A DNA stretch of 34,555 nt from Sulfurovum sp. (GTDB taxonomy: Bacteria; Campylobacterota; Campylobacteria; Campylobacterales; Sulfurovaceae): the NCBI GenBank assembly GCA_027062365.1, contig JAMOTK010000038.1, forward strand, positions 1 to 34,555, given 5' to 3'. The position numbers were made by a program, and so were the translations under genes. This document shows positions 25,886 through 34,353 of this stretch, piece by piece; the first letter of the stretch is position 1; the number at the start of each line of letters is the position of its first letter. The notes below the pieces were generated by a model. It was not told the DNA's origin, searched no databases, and saw nothing but the letters and a program-made list of their open reading frames with translations.

Positions 25886-27325
25886 ATGAAATTAATGATG
25901 GTATTATTACTAACTACACTCTATTTAAGTGCAGGGACATCACAAGATGATATGACCAAACAAGCTATTGTCAAGATATATGTGACGGCACAAATGCCAA
26001 ACTATAAAGCACCATGGTCAAGTAGCATGAGAAGCAGTACTGGATCTGGGGCTATCATAGATGGTGGGTATATCCTTACCAATGCCCATGTGGTAGCCAA
26101 TCAAGCCTTTATAGAAGTACAACGCTATGGAGAACGTAAGCGTTATATTGCCAAAGTATATGCCGTCTCTCATCAAGCTGATTTGGCACTTTTGAAGGTA
26201 GAAGAAGCCGTATTTTTTAAGGGTGTAACCCCTCTAAATTTTGGAGTGTTACCAGAAGTAGAGCAAAAGATAGTTGTTTATGGCTATCCTATGGGTGGAG
26301 CAACGCTTTCAGCGACTATTGGGGTAGTCTCTCGTGTAGAGCATCATGTATATGCCCATAGTGGAGAAGTTTTTTTAGCTGTTCAAGTCGATGCAGCAGT
26401 GAACCCTGGTAATTCAGGAGGTCCAGCACTCTCCGATGGTCGCATCGTAGGAGTGGTCATGCAAGGGATTCCCAAGTCGCAAAATATTGGCTATCTTGTG
26501 CCTGTCACTATGATCAAGCATTTTATAGAAGATATGAAAGATGGTCAGTATGATGGTATCGCCGATATAGGACTAGGGACACAAAAGCTAGAGAATCCTA
26601 CGATGAAGCGTTACTATGGATTGGATAAAAATGTAACAGGAAAACTTATCAATAGAGTGATAGACAATTCTACCCTATCAGGCATACTAAAAAGAGGAGA
26701 CATCCTTACAGCAGTGGATGGACACTCGATAGAAGATGATGGTACTGTAGAGTTTCGCAAACATGAATATACACATTTTCACTACTTTGTAGATGCCTAT
26801 CAAATGGGAAAAGAGGTAGGACTAGATATTATCAGAGATAAAAAGCCTATGCATGTCAAAGCGTTACTCAAATATACAGCCGATGATATGTACTTAGTCA
26901 AGACCACTCGTTATGATGTGATGCCTACGTATTTTGTCTATGGAGGATATATCTTTTCGCCTCTGACTAGAAACCTCATAGCCTCAACTAGCAGAAACCG
27001 TCTCAAACTTTCAGGACTCGCATCCCAATGGCAAGACAATAACCAAAGTGAAGTAGTCGTACTCCTAAAAGTCCTAGCCTCAGATATGAGCAGAGGAGAC
27101 AACAATTTTGGCATGTGGCCTATCGACAAAGTAAATGGAGAAAGCTTTAAAGATTTTAAAGAGTTCTACAGCAAAGTCAATGCCATCAAAGGAGACTATC
27201 TCATCTTAGAAGACAACGACGGAGTCAAAATCATCATCGACAAAAAAGAAGCACAAATCAAACAAAAAGGCATTTTGAAAAAATACAATATTGAGTACGA
27301 TAGGTCTATAGATTTAAGAGGGTAG
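25886..27325 (+). CDS. Exported trypsin-like serine protease with PDZ domain (Deg/HtrA-like)
   Basis: A 479-residue protein with a short signal peptide (residues 1-16). The catalytic triad is H68 (TNAHVV), D99 (ADLALLKV) and S177 (NPGNSGGP). A PDZ-like domain follows at about 230-320 (GKLINRVIDNSTLSGILKRGDILTAVDG). A further region at about 330-479, including FSPLTRNLI and MWPIDKVNGESF, resembles the C-terminal part of plant-type Deg9 proteases rather than the second PDZ of DegP. Likely a periplasmic quality-control protease. It has its own AAAGGA ribosome binding site and lies 75 bases after the lipase gene. Confidence 0.88.
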   Translation: MKLMMVLLLTTLYLSAGTSQDDMTKQAIVKIYVTAQMPNYKAPWSSSMRSSTGSGAIIDGGYILTNAHVVANQAFIEVQRYGERKRYIAKVYAVSHQADLALLKVEEAVFFKGVTPLNFGVLPEVEQKIVVYGYPMGGATLSATIGVVSRVEHHVYAHSGEVFLAVQVDAAVNPGNSGGPALSDGRIVGVVMQGIPKSQNIGYLVPVTMIKHFIEDMKDGQYDGIADIGLGTQKLENPTMKRYYGLDKNVTGKLINRVIDNSTLSGILKRGDILTAVDGHSIEDDGTVEFRKHEYTHFHYFVDAYQMGKEVGLDIIRDKKPMHVKALLKYTADDMYLVKTTRYDVMPTYFVYGGYIFSPLTRNLIASTSRNRLKLSGLASQWQDNNQSEVVVLLKVLASDMSRGDNNFGMWPIDKVNGESFKDFKEFYSKVNAIKGDYLILEDNDGVKIIIDKKEAQIKQKGILKKYNIEYDRSIDLRG

Positions 27326-27364
27326 GGGTGATGGTGGATTTTTTGTTTATGAATTTTATGACTT

Positions 27365-27386
27365 GTAGGTTTGATTTTGTAGAACA
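27365..27386 (+). repeat. GTAG-headed hairpin upstream of the PIN module (copy A)
   Basis: GTAG followed by an imperfect stem, GTTTGAT / GTAGAAC, around a short T loop. It matches the hairpin at 33174-33195 in 19 of 22 positions. It sits just before the -10 box of the antitoxin gene, where a -35 region would be. Confidence 0.6.
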
Positions 27387-27392
27387 TTCTGA

Positions 27393-27398
27393 TATACT
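27393..27398 (+). promoter_or_regulatory. -10 box of the second PIN module
   Basis: TATACT lies 20 bases before the ATG at 27419, with AAAGGAG at 27406-27412 as ribosome binding site. Confidence 0.5.
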
Positions 27399-27418
27399 AA
27401 TAAACAAAGGAGTTAACC

Positions 27419-27724
27419 ATGCAAGTAGCTCTAAATATTGGAACTATTAATATCAATGACCAAGAGGTCGCTAGGTTTATTCAAAACAAAAATGTTGATG
27501 AGATAAAAGCACTCTTTGTAAATTTTTTAAAAAATCAAATCACAACCCAGCAAACAGCCGACACTTTAGATAGCCGACTTAAAAATTTAAAATTGGTCAA
27601 TCCCCAAAAGAGAAAACGCGTGAGAGAGGCTTTGGACTCACTCAACAAAAAGTTAGAACCATTGAATAACATCAATATAGAGCTAGAAAAAAATAGATAT
27701 CTAAAAGAAAAATTTTCACTATGA
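27419..27724 (+). CDS. Antitoxin of the second PIN module
   Basis: A 101-residue, mostly helical, basic protein upstream of a PIN toxin and overlapping it by four bases (ATGA). The N-terminal half is predicted mixed (ALNIGTININDQEVARFI). The C-terminal half is Lys/Leu-rich and helical, with RKRVREALDSLNKKLEPL. No standard DNA-binding fold is recognised. The role rests on position and coupling. Confidence 0.72.
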   Translation: MQVALNIGTININDQEVARFIQNKNVDEIKALFVNFLKNQITTQQTADTLDSRLKNLKLVNPQKRKRVREALDSLNKKLEPLNNINIELEKNRYLKEKFSL

Positions 27725-28152
27725 GCCTAAAGATATACATTGATACCAATATTTATCTCAACTCTATACTTAACCGAGATAAAGAGATTTCAAAAAAAGT
27801 TTTTAGCTTTCTCGCAGGGGTAGATGTAGAAGTTTATATGAACGATATATCTATTATCAATATCCACTATATTATTAGAAAATCACTTGAAAGAAAAAAG
27901 GTGATAGAGGAGTTACGAACCATACAAAAAGAGAACTATTTAGTTTCAGTTGATGAACAAATTATAGAGAATGCTCTTGATAGTGAATTTAAAGATTTTG
28001 AAGATGCTGTTCAATACTTTTCTGCCAAAAAGATAGACGCTGAACTGATTATTACAGATAATATCAAAGATTTTAAACTTTCTAATATTCGTGTTATCTA
28101 TGCAAAAGATTTTTATAAAGAGTATATTGAACCAAGAGGAGAGGAGAATTAA
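27721..28152 (+). CDS. PIN-domain toxin (second module)
   Basis: A 143-residue PIN-domain protein. Acidic residues are D8 (YIDTNIYLNS), D92 and D95 (KDFEDAVQY), and D113/D117 (TDNIKDFKL). The usual second-position Glu is replaced in SIINIHYIIRK by Asn/His, as in a known PIN subfamily. Metal coordination may therefore rest on the remaining acids. It converges on glnS with 13 bases between the stop codons. Confidence 0.86.
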   Translation: MSLKIYIDTNIYLNSILNRDKEISKKVFSFLAGVDVEVYMNDISIINIHYIIRKSLERKKVIEELRTIQKENYLVSVDEQIIENALDSEFKDFEDAVQYFSAKKIDAELIITDNIKDFKLSNIRVIYAKDFYKEYIEPRGEEN

Positions 28153-28165
28153 TCCTCTTCTTTAT

Positions 28166-30415
28166 CTAATCTTTCAACCTTTCCCCCACCAACAAATTCA
28201 CAACCTTAGGATTCCCCTTACCTTTAGTTGCCTTCAAAACTTGTCCCACAAAAAAGCCCAATAGTTTCGTATTCCCCCCTCTAAATTTCTCTACATTATC
28301 AGGGTTTTTATCGATAATCTCCTCTATAATAGGTAATAATATTTTAGGGTCGCTGATTTGGATTAGTCCTTTACTTTCTACGATTTGTTTTGGATTTTTT
28401 CCACTTTTTGCCATCTCTTCATAGACGACTTTGGCAATTTTGGTTGAGATGAGTTCATCATCTATCATTTTGATAAGTTCGGCTATCTGTTTGGGGCTAA
28501 ATTTAAGCTCATTAATCTCTTTACTTTTTAGCTCTCTTGCTACTTCATTACTGATGATATTTGCTAGATTTATTGGGCTTTTTAGTTCGTTTAGGGCTTC
28601 TTGATAAAATGCTGATAACTTTTTATCTCTTGCTAGAGTATTGGCTACTTCGCTATTTAGTTTATCTTCTTTTGTGTATTTCTCAAAGAGTGCTTCTTGG
28701 TCTTCGCTCATTGCTACGACTTCGCCGTCTATTTGGATTTTTTTGATTTTTTCTACGACTTGTGGGGCTTTTTTCTTTTTGGCTGATGACTCTTTTAGCC
28801 CTACGATTTTGTTAAATACTGGAAATTCACTGCTATAATCTATTGGGTCAGCGTAAAAATATCCTTCTCTTTCAAATTGAAACCTCTCATCGGGTTTGTC
28901 TGTGATGACGGCTGGTTCTATGAGGGCATTTTTGATGATTTGTAGAGAATTTGGGTTTAAGTCTTCTATGCCTTGTGGGGCTTCGTTTTTAAATAATCTA
29001 TCATAAACTCTTACTTCAATCTCTTTGGCAGCGTTTTTTTCTACCCATTGGATAGCACTTTTTACTTTAATGCCACTTTTGTCTTCTCCACTTTTTGAGT
29101 TTGGATAATATTCTGCTTTTATCTCTATTATTTCGCCGTTTTCATCTTTGATAATTTCTTGGCACGAGATGATATAGGCGTATTTTAATCTCACTGCTTG
29201 ATTTGGAGTAAGGCGAAAATATCCTTTATCTGGATTTTGTTTAAAATCGCTTCTATCAATATAAATCTCTTTAGAAAATGGCAACTTACGGCTTCCCTCT
29301 TTTGGGACATCGTGAGGATAATATGAGGCTTCTATCTCTTCACTTCCTTGATAGTTTGTAATAGTCACTTTGAGAGGGTTCATCACACACAAGACTCTTG
29401 GGACTTTGGTGTTCAAATCATCTCTGATAGAAAATTCAAGCTGTGCCACATCTACCATTGAATTGGCTTTGGCGATACCGATACCCTCACAAAAATTTAA
29501 GATAGATTGAGGAGTATATCCTCGTCTTTTGTATCCTGCGATAGTCGGTAATCTTGGGTCGTCCCAACCATTTACAGCATCATTTTCTACCAATTCTAAG
29601 AGTTTTCTTTTGCTCATCATCGTATAATTGATACCCAATCTCGCAAACTCGTGTTGATAAGGTCTAGGAGGATTTAGGCTCAAAGTATCTAGCACCCAAT
29701 TATAAATATCACGATTATTTTCAAACTCTAGCGTACAAATAGAATGCGTCACCCCCTCCATATAATCAGACAAACAGTGAGCAAAATCATACATAGGATA
29801 GATTGCCCATTTGTCTCCTGCTCGGAAATGATGGGCGTGTCTGATGCGATATAAAAGTGGGTCACGCATTTTCATATTTGGCGAACTCATATCAATTTTG
29901 GCTCTTAAAATATGCTTACCCTCGCTAAATTCACCATTTTTCATTTTCTCAAATAGCTCTAAATTCTCAGTAATAGAACGCTCGGCATATTTACTTCTCT
30001 TCCCAACACTTTTGACTGTCCCTCTATACTCTCTAATCTCCTCTTCACCCAAACTATCCACATAAGCCTTGCCCATTTTTATAAGCCTAATGGCATAATT
30101 ATAAATCTCATCAAAATAATCAGAAGTATAACGCACATTCCCCTCCCAATCAAAGCCCAACCACTCCACTGCATCTTTGAGAGCCTCTACATATTGCGTA
30201 TCTTCGGTGGTGGGGTTGGTATCGTCCATTCTTAGGTTACAGTGACCTTGATAATCTTTGGCTATTCCAAAATTGATACTTATTGATTTGGCGTGTCCTA
30301 TGTGGGGGAAACCGTTTGGTTCTGGGGGGAATCTTGTTACGATTTTGTTATATTTGTTTGATTTTAAATCTTTTTCTACTACTCTGCGTAAAAAATCTTT
30401 GCTCTTATTTTCCAT
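28166..30415 (-). CDS. glnS: Glutamine--tRNA ligase fused to a GatB/YqeY tail
   Basis: A 749-residue class I aminoacyl-tRNA synthetase charging tRNA-Gln directly. The HIGH motif is H38-I-G-H41 (FPPEPNGFPHIGHAKS) and the KMSKS counterpart is M267-S-K-R-K271. The catalytic and anticodon-binding domains end near residue 555. After a Lys-rich linker (SSAKKKKAPQ), residues about 590-749 form a GatB/YqeY helical domain, ending FRGGNTKLLGFFVGQV and NLLVGERL. That tail normally gives tRNA affinity to the amidotransferase GatB. Such fusions are known in other bacteria. Many Campylobacterota lack GlnRS and use GatCAB instead, so acquisition by transfer is plausible. Confidence 0.93.
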   Translation of the reverse strand: MENKSKDFLRRVVEKDLKSNKYNKIVTRFPPEPNGFPHIGHAKSISINFGIAKDYQGHCNLRMDDTNPTTEDTQYVEALKDAVEWLGFDWEGNVRYTSDYFDEIYNYAIRLIKMGKAYVDSLGEEEIREYRGTVKSVGKRSKYAERSITENLELFEKMKNGEFSEGKHILRAKIDMSSPNMKMRDPLLYRIRHAHHFRAGDKWAIYPMYDFAHCLSDYMEGVTHSICTLEFENNRDIYNWVLDTLSLNPPRPYQHEFARLGINYTMMSKRKLLELVENDAVNGWDDPRLPTIAGYKRRGYTPQSILNFCEGIGIAKANSMVDVAQLEFSIRDDLNTKVPRVLCVMNPLKVTITNYQGSEEIEASYYPHDVPKEGSRKLPFSKEIYIDRSDFKQNPDKGYFRLTPNQAVRLKYAYIISCQEIIKDENGEIIEIKAEYYPNSKSGEDKSGIKVKSAIQWVEKNAAKEIEVRVYDRLFKNEAPQGIEDLNPNSLQIIKNALIEPAVITDKPDERFQFEREGYFYADPIDYSSEFPVFNKIVGLKESSAKKKKAPQVVEKIKKIQIDGEVVAMSEDQEALFEKYTKEDKLNSEVANTLARDKKLSAFYQEALNELKSPINLANIISNEVARELKSKEINELKFSPKQIAELIKMIDDELISTKIAKVVYEEMAKSGKNPKQIVESKGLIQISDPKILLPIIEEIIDKNPDNVEKFRGGNTKLLGFFVGQVLKATKGKGNPKVVNLLVGERLKD

Positions 30416-30504
30416 TGTTATTGACCCTTTGATTGTGAGACTTTTATAAGGGGTGTATTTTAGCTAATTATTGCTTATAGGCGTTTAGGTTGAAATTATT
30501 TTGC

Positions 30505-30510
30505 TATACT
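30505..30510 (+). promoter_or_regulatory. -10 box of bcp
   Basis: TATACT lies 28 bases before the ATG at 30539, with AAAGGA at 30527-30532. Confidence 0.55.
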
Positions 30511-30538
30511 ACCCAAAACAATTATTAAAGGATAGACC

Positions 30539-31006
30539 ATGTTAGAAGTAGGTACACAAGCCCCAGCATTTTGTCTGGCAAATCAAGATGAAGAAGAGAT
30601 ATGTTTTAGGGATATAAAAGGCAAGTGGATAGTACTGTATTTTTACCCCAAAGACAATACCCCAGGGTGTACGACCCAAGCCTGTGGCTTTACCGAAGCT
30701 TTGCCTGATTTTACTGCACTTGATGCGATTGTCTTGGGGGTAAGTCCAGATTCTCCTAAGAAACATAGAAATTTTATAGAGAAAAAAGACTTAGGCATTA
30801 CACTTTTATCAGATGAAGAGAAAGAACTCTGTAAGCTCTTTGGTATTTGGCAACTCAAAAAGTTTATGGGCAAAGAGTATATGGGCGTGGTGCGTTCTAC
30901 TTTTATCATTAATCCCAATGGAGAGATAGTGGCTACTTGGACAAAAGTACGGGTTAAAAATCATGTGGAAGAGGTGAAAGAAAAACTAGCAGAGTTACAA
31001 AAGTAG
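30539..31006 (+). CDS. bcp: Thioredoxin-dependent peroxiredoxin (BCP family)
   Basis: A 155-residue peroxiredoxin that reduces H2O2 and organic hydroperoxides with thioredoxin. The peroxidatic Cys44 and the second Cys49 are in TPGCTTQACGF, the BCP spacing. YFYPKDNTPGC and the later VRSTFIINPNGEI are family blocks. Transcribed divergently from glnS. Its reductant system, trxA and trxB, is encoded earlier in the window. Confidence 0.95.
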   Translation: MLEVGTQAPAFCLANQDEEEICFRDIKGKWIVLYFYPKDNTPGCTTQACGFTEALPDFTALDAIVLGVSPDSPKKHRNFIEKKDLGITLLSDEEKELCKLFGIWQLKKFMGKEYMGVVRSTFIINPNGEIVATWTKVRVKNHVEEVKEKLAELQK

Positions 31007-31025
31007 CTTTTAACCAATATTTCGA

Positions 31026-31031
31026 TATAAT
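31026..31031 (+). promoter_or_regulatory. -10 box of rpsB-tsf
   Basis: TATAAT begins 20 bases after the bcp stop. Transcription from about 31038 would give a leader of about 139 bases before the rpsB ATG. Confidence 0.6.
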
Positions 31032-31037
31032 CTTGTC

Positions 31038-31160
31038 CCTTATTCATTTGTGAATTTGAAAATACCCATGTAGTTATTCCTTGTATGGTTGTGCTTCGGC
31101 ATTAAGGACTACAGAGGCTCAAACCTAGGTGAAGCTTTGCTTCTAATTAATTTAATATTT
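31038..31160 (+). promoter_or_regulatory. Structured 5' leader of rpsB
   Basis: The leader has an outer stem of GTAGT...TCCTT (31070-31082) with AAGGACTAC (31104-31112). Inside it, TGC-TTCG-GCA (31092-31101) forms a C(UUCG)G tetraloop hairpin. A further GAAGC/GCTTC hairpin lies at 31131-31143. Ribosomal protein S2 is known to repress its own operon through an rpsB leader in other bacteria; that this leader does so is inference. Confidence 0.5.
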
Positions 31161-31176
31161 ATGTCAAGGAGACAAA

Positions 31177-32055
31177 ATGGTAACAATGAAAGACTTACTC
31201 GAATGTGGTGTACACTTCGGACACCAAACTAGAAGATGGAATCCAAAAATGAAGAAATTTATTTTCGGTGCTAGAAAAAATATTTATATTATTGACCTTC
31301 AAAAAACACTTAGATACTTTAAATACACTTACAATGTGGTAAGAGATGCAGCAGCAGAGGGTCAAACAGTATTATTCGTAGGAACAAAAAAACAAGCTAG
31401 ATCAGCAGTGAAAGAACACGCTGAGAGATGTGGTATGCCTTATGTTGCTACTAGATGGTTAGGTGGAATGCTTACCAACTACCCAACAATGAAAAAATCT
31501 ATCAGAAAACTCGAAATCATCGAGCAAATGGAAGAAAACGGTCAACTTGAAATGCTTACAAAAAAAGAAGCATTGATGCTTTTAAGAAAAAAAGCAAAAC
31601 TTTCTTCTTATTTAGAAGGTTTCAGACACATGAAAAAATTGCCTGATATGGTATTTGTTGTGGATGCAGTGAAAGAACACATTGCAGTAAAAGAAGCAAG
31701 AAGAATGGGTATGAAAGTGATTGCTCCACTTGATACGAACTGTGACCCTGATGTGATTGATTACCCAATCCCTGGAAATGATGATGCGATTCGTTCAATC
31801 AACCTTTTCTGTAGAGAAATGGCTGAAGCAATCATCGAAGGTAAAGCAGCGTACGCAGAAGCCAATGGCGAAAATGCAGAAGAAGTATCAGCAGGTGAAA
31901 TGGAAGCAGTGATGGCAGAAGCAGTAGCTGAAGAAGTAGCCGCACCAGCCACAGAAGCAGAAGTAGAGAAATTGGTAGAAGAAAAAGCAACTCCAGCTGT
32001 AGAAGCCACACCTGCTGTAGAAGCAGAAGTAGCAACAGAAGCAAAAGGAGAATAA
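31177..32055 (+). CDS. rpsB: 30S ribosomal protein S2
   Basis: A 292-residue ribosomal protein with the S2 signature: [22 protein letters not shown] at the N terminus, [12 protein letters not shown], and later [16 protein letters not shown] and [11 protein letters not shown]. The canonical part ends near residue 225. It is followed by a low-complexity Ala/Glu/Val tail of some 65 residues with imperfect repeats of TPAVEA. AAGGAG at 31166-31171 fixes the start. It is two bases from tsf, the conserved order. Confidence 0.96.
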   Translation: MVTMKDLLECGVHFGHQTRRWNPKMKKFIFGARKNIYIIDLQKTLRYFKYTYNVVRDAAAEGQTVLFVGTKKQARSAVKEHAERCGMPYVATRWLGGMLTNYPTMKKSIRKLEIIEQMEENGQLEMLTKKEALMLLRKKAKLSSYLEGFRHMKKLPDMVFVVDAVKEHIAVKEARRMGMKVIAPLDTNCDPDVIDYPIPGNDDAIRSINLFCREMAEAIIEGKAAYAEANGENAEEVSAGEMEAVMAEAVAEEVAAPATEAEVEKLVEEKATPAVEATPAVEAEVATEAKGE

Positions 32056-32057
32056 GC

Positions 32058-33119
32058 ATGGCAAACTTTGGACCAAAAGACATCAAAAAACTCAGAGAGA
32101 TGACTGAGGCAGGAATGATGGATTGTAAAAAAGCTTTGGCTGCGTCTGATGGAAACATGGACGACGCTGTAGCTTGGTTGCGTGACAAAGGTATGGGTGC
32201 AGCTGCTAAAAAAGCAGGAAAAGTAGCCGCTGAAGGTGCAATCGGTGTCAAAGTAGAAGGCAAAAAAGCTTCTATTGTTGAGATTAATTCACAAACAGAC
32301 TTCGTAGCTCAAAACGATAAATTTATCGGACTTATGACCACAGTGGTAGGTCATGCTTTTGACAATGCTATTGCTGATGCTGAAGCGATTAACAACTCTA
32401 CTATCAATGGTGAGCCATTCTCTGAGTACCTTTCTCAAATGACAGCTACTATTGGTGAAAAACTTGTAGTGAGACGTGCCTCTCTTATCAATGCTGATGA
32501 AAATACAGCCGTAAGTGGATATGTACACTCCAACAAACAAAATGGTGTCATCATTGAAGCCAAATGTGATTCTGCCAAAACAGCCGAAGCGATGACTGCT
32601 ATACTCAAAGAAGTAGCAATGCACGCAGCAGCGATGAGTCCATCTACACTTTCTTACAAAGATTTTGATGCCTCATTTGTAGCAGATGAAACCAAAGGTA
32701 GAATTGTAGCGATTGAAAAAGAGAATGAAGAGCTTGGAAGACTAGGAAAAACACTCAAAAATGTACCTGCATACATCTCTATGAGCCAACTTACAGACGC
32801 TGTCATGGCAGAAGTAGAAGCAGCGCTTAAAGACCAACTTGCAAAAGAGGGTAAACCAGAGAAAATTTGGGACAAAATCCTCCCAGGTAAAATCGCAAGA
32901 TTTATCTCTGATAACACTACTCTTGACCAAGAGCAATGTTTACTTGACCAAAAATTTGTAATGGACGACTCTAAAACAGTAGCCCAGTACATAGAAGAAA
33001 AAGCCAAATCATTTGGTGGAACAGCACAAATCACTAACTTCGTAAGACTAGAAGTGGGTGAAGGTATCGAAGTAGCAGAAGAAGATTTTGCTGCCGAAGT
33101 TGCCGCACAAATGGGGTAA
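32058..33119 (+). CDS. tsf: Elongation factor Ts
   Basis: A 353-residue guanine-nucleotide exchange factor for EF-Tu. The N-terminal UBA-like helix bundle reads IKKLREMTEAGMMDCKKAL. The core block EINSQTDFVAQN contains the TDFV motif that contacts EF-Tu. VAMHAAAMSP and the two-subdomain core follow, and a coiled-coil segment lies near 210-250. Length is standard for the phylum. It is co-transcribed with rpsB. Confidence 0.96.
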   Translation: MANFGPKDIKKLREMTEAGMMDCKKALAASDGNMDDAVAWLRDKGMGAAAKKAGKVAAEGAIGVKVEGKKASIVEINSQTDFVAQNDKFIGLMTTVVGHAFDNAIADAEAINNSTINGEPFSEYLSQMTATIGEKLVVRRASLINADENTAVSGYVHSNKQNGVIIEAKCDSAKTAEAMTAILKEVAMHAAAMSPSTLSYKDFDASFVADETKGRIVAIEKENEELGRLGKTLKNVPAYISMSQLTDAVMAEVEAALKDQLAKEGKPEKIWDKILPGKIARFISDNTTLDQEQCLLDQKFVMDDSKTVAQYIEEKAKSFGGTAQITNFVRLEVGEGIEVAEEDFAAEVAAQMG

Positions 33120-33128
33120 ACCCCTTTT
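33113..33128 (+). terminator. Short GC hairpin over the tsf stop, possible terminator
   Basis: GGGG (33113-33116) and CCCC (33121-33124) flank TAAA, which is the tsf stop, and TTTT follows. The stem is only four base pairs, so this is a weak call. Confidence 0.4.
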
Positions 33129-33173
33129 GCCTATCCTCTTTGGGTGGGTATTTTTATGATAAGTTCTAATCTT

Positions 33174-33195
33174 GTAGGTTCGATTTTATCGAACA
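33174..33195 (+). repeat. GTAG-headed hairpin upstream of mcrC (copy B)
   Basis: GTAG at 33174-33177, then a perfect 7-bp stem GTTCGAT (33178-33184) with ATCGAAC (33188-33194) around TTT, then A. It is the better-formed relative of the hairpin at 27365-27386 and lies 27 bases before mcrC. Confidence 0.65.
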
Positions 33196-33222
33196 TAGAT
33201 AAGTGTTTGAAAAAGGTCTAAC

Positions 33223-34353
33223 ATGCACTATCTCATAGAAAATCAAAAAATCCCCCTTGATTTAGAAGATACTATCAAACAAACGCCTAGCTTACACCCT
33301 TATTTTGAAATCAATTTTAACGGCATCAAGCCCAAAAATTATTGTGGCTTTCTCTCTATCCATGGGCAAAGCTATTTTATCTCTCCTAAAATCAGCACTT
33401 CTAATACACAAAATCATAATACTTTTATCTATATGCTACTCTATGCCTATGATATAAAGCTCAAAAATGAAGACTTCATGCAAGGGGAAAGAGAAGTTCA
33501 TAGCATTTTTGAAATTTTTATTCGTCTTTTTTCTGATAGATTGTTGGCTGAATTAAAAAAAGGGGTATTTAAGCAATATATCACGCTTCAAGAGAATATA
33601 AAAGTCTTAAAAGGGAAGTATATTATAGAGAAAAATTTCAGTAATTTTTACCATCAAAACCTTTATTGTGAGTTTGATGAGTTTAGCATGGACAATGAGC
33701 TAAACCGTTTTTTGCTCTATGCTTTGCGTTATTTAAAAAAGTTTAGCACTTATGCCAATCTCTATAAGTGTGAAGCTATACTTGATGAAGTGCGTACCAT
33801 GCCTATAGATATTCAAACGCTTCATATCCCTTTTGACCGAATGAATCGCCGATATGAACATAGTTATGAGATAGCCTTGATGATATTACAAAAGCTTGTG
33901 CCGATGACCAATAAAAGTAATGAAAAGAGTTTTGCCTTTTTGTTTGATATGGCTGTGGTGTTTGAAAAATTTGTGGGTAAACTCTATCAAGGCTTAGACC
34001 CAAGTACTGTATTACAAAAACGAGGTGTGTTTGGAAGTTTGGTTTTAAAACCTGATATATTCACAAAATCGTTGATTATTGATACCAAATACAAAAAAAT
34101 AAGTACTAGAGGCGATTTATCTGTCCAAGATAAGTATCAAATGTTTGTCTATGGGGTAAACTTTGGGGTAAAAGACACCATGCTTTTATATCCTAAATAC
34201 ACAGAAGAGATTAACGATAATTTAGAATTAGGAAAAGGGGAAGATTTGATACGCTTAAATTTGAGAAGTTTAGATTTGAATTTTGATGCTGGGTATAGTG
34301 CCTTTATTTGTGAGATTGAGAAGAGATTGGAGGGGTTAGATGATAGAAATTAA
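33223..34353 (+). CDS. McrC-family restriction endonuclease subunit, without McrB
   Basis: A 376-residue protein of the McrC family, the nuclease subunit that works with the GTPase McrB to cut DNA bearing modified cytosines. The N-terminal half carries the beta/helical McrB-binding part. FDMAVVFEKFV (241-251) is a family block. The PD-(D/E)xK site reads D278 (LKPDIF), D287-T-K289 (IIDTKY), and the later QDKYQMFVYG block is present. The nuclease therefore looks intact. mcrB, normally directly upstream, is absent: tsf lies there instead. It is either an orphan or paired with a distant motor. Confidence 0.85.
   Translation: MHYLIENQKIPLDLEDTIKQTPSLHPYFEINFNGIKPKNYCGFLSIHGQSYFISPKISTSNTQNHNTFIYMLLYAYDIKLKNEDFMQGEREVHSIFEIFIRLFSDRLLAELKKGVFKQYITLQENIKVLKGKYIIEKNFSNFYHQNLYCEFDEFSMDNELNRFLLYALRYLKKFSTYANLYKCEAILDEVRTMPIDIQTLHIPFDRMNRRYEHSYEIALMILQKLVPMTNKSNEKSFAFLFDMAVVFEKFVGKLYQGLDPSTVLQKRGVFGSLVLKPDIFTKSLIIDTKYKKISTRGDLSVQDKYQMFVYGVNFGVKDTMLLYPKYTEEINDNLELGKGEDLIRLNLRSLDLNFDAGYSAFICEIEKRLEGLDDRN

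Noticed and set aside
31060-31145. An independent small RNA (SRP or 6S type) upstream of rpsB
   Set aside because: The conserved SRP tetraloop/internal-loop sequences and the 6S open-bubble form are absent; a 5' leader fits the position better.
31832-32263. Long minus-strand open frame rich in Leu opposite rpsB/tsf
   Set aside because: It is the antisense of the Ala/Glu-rich S2 tail; low complexity and no ribosome binding site.
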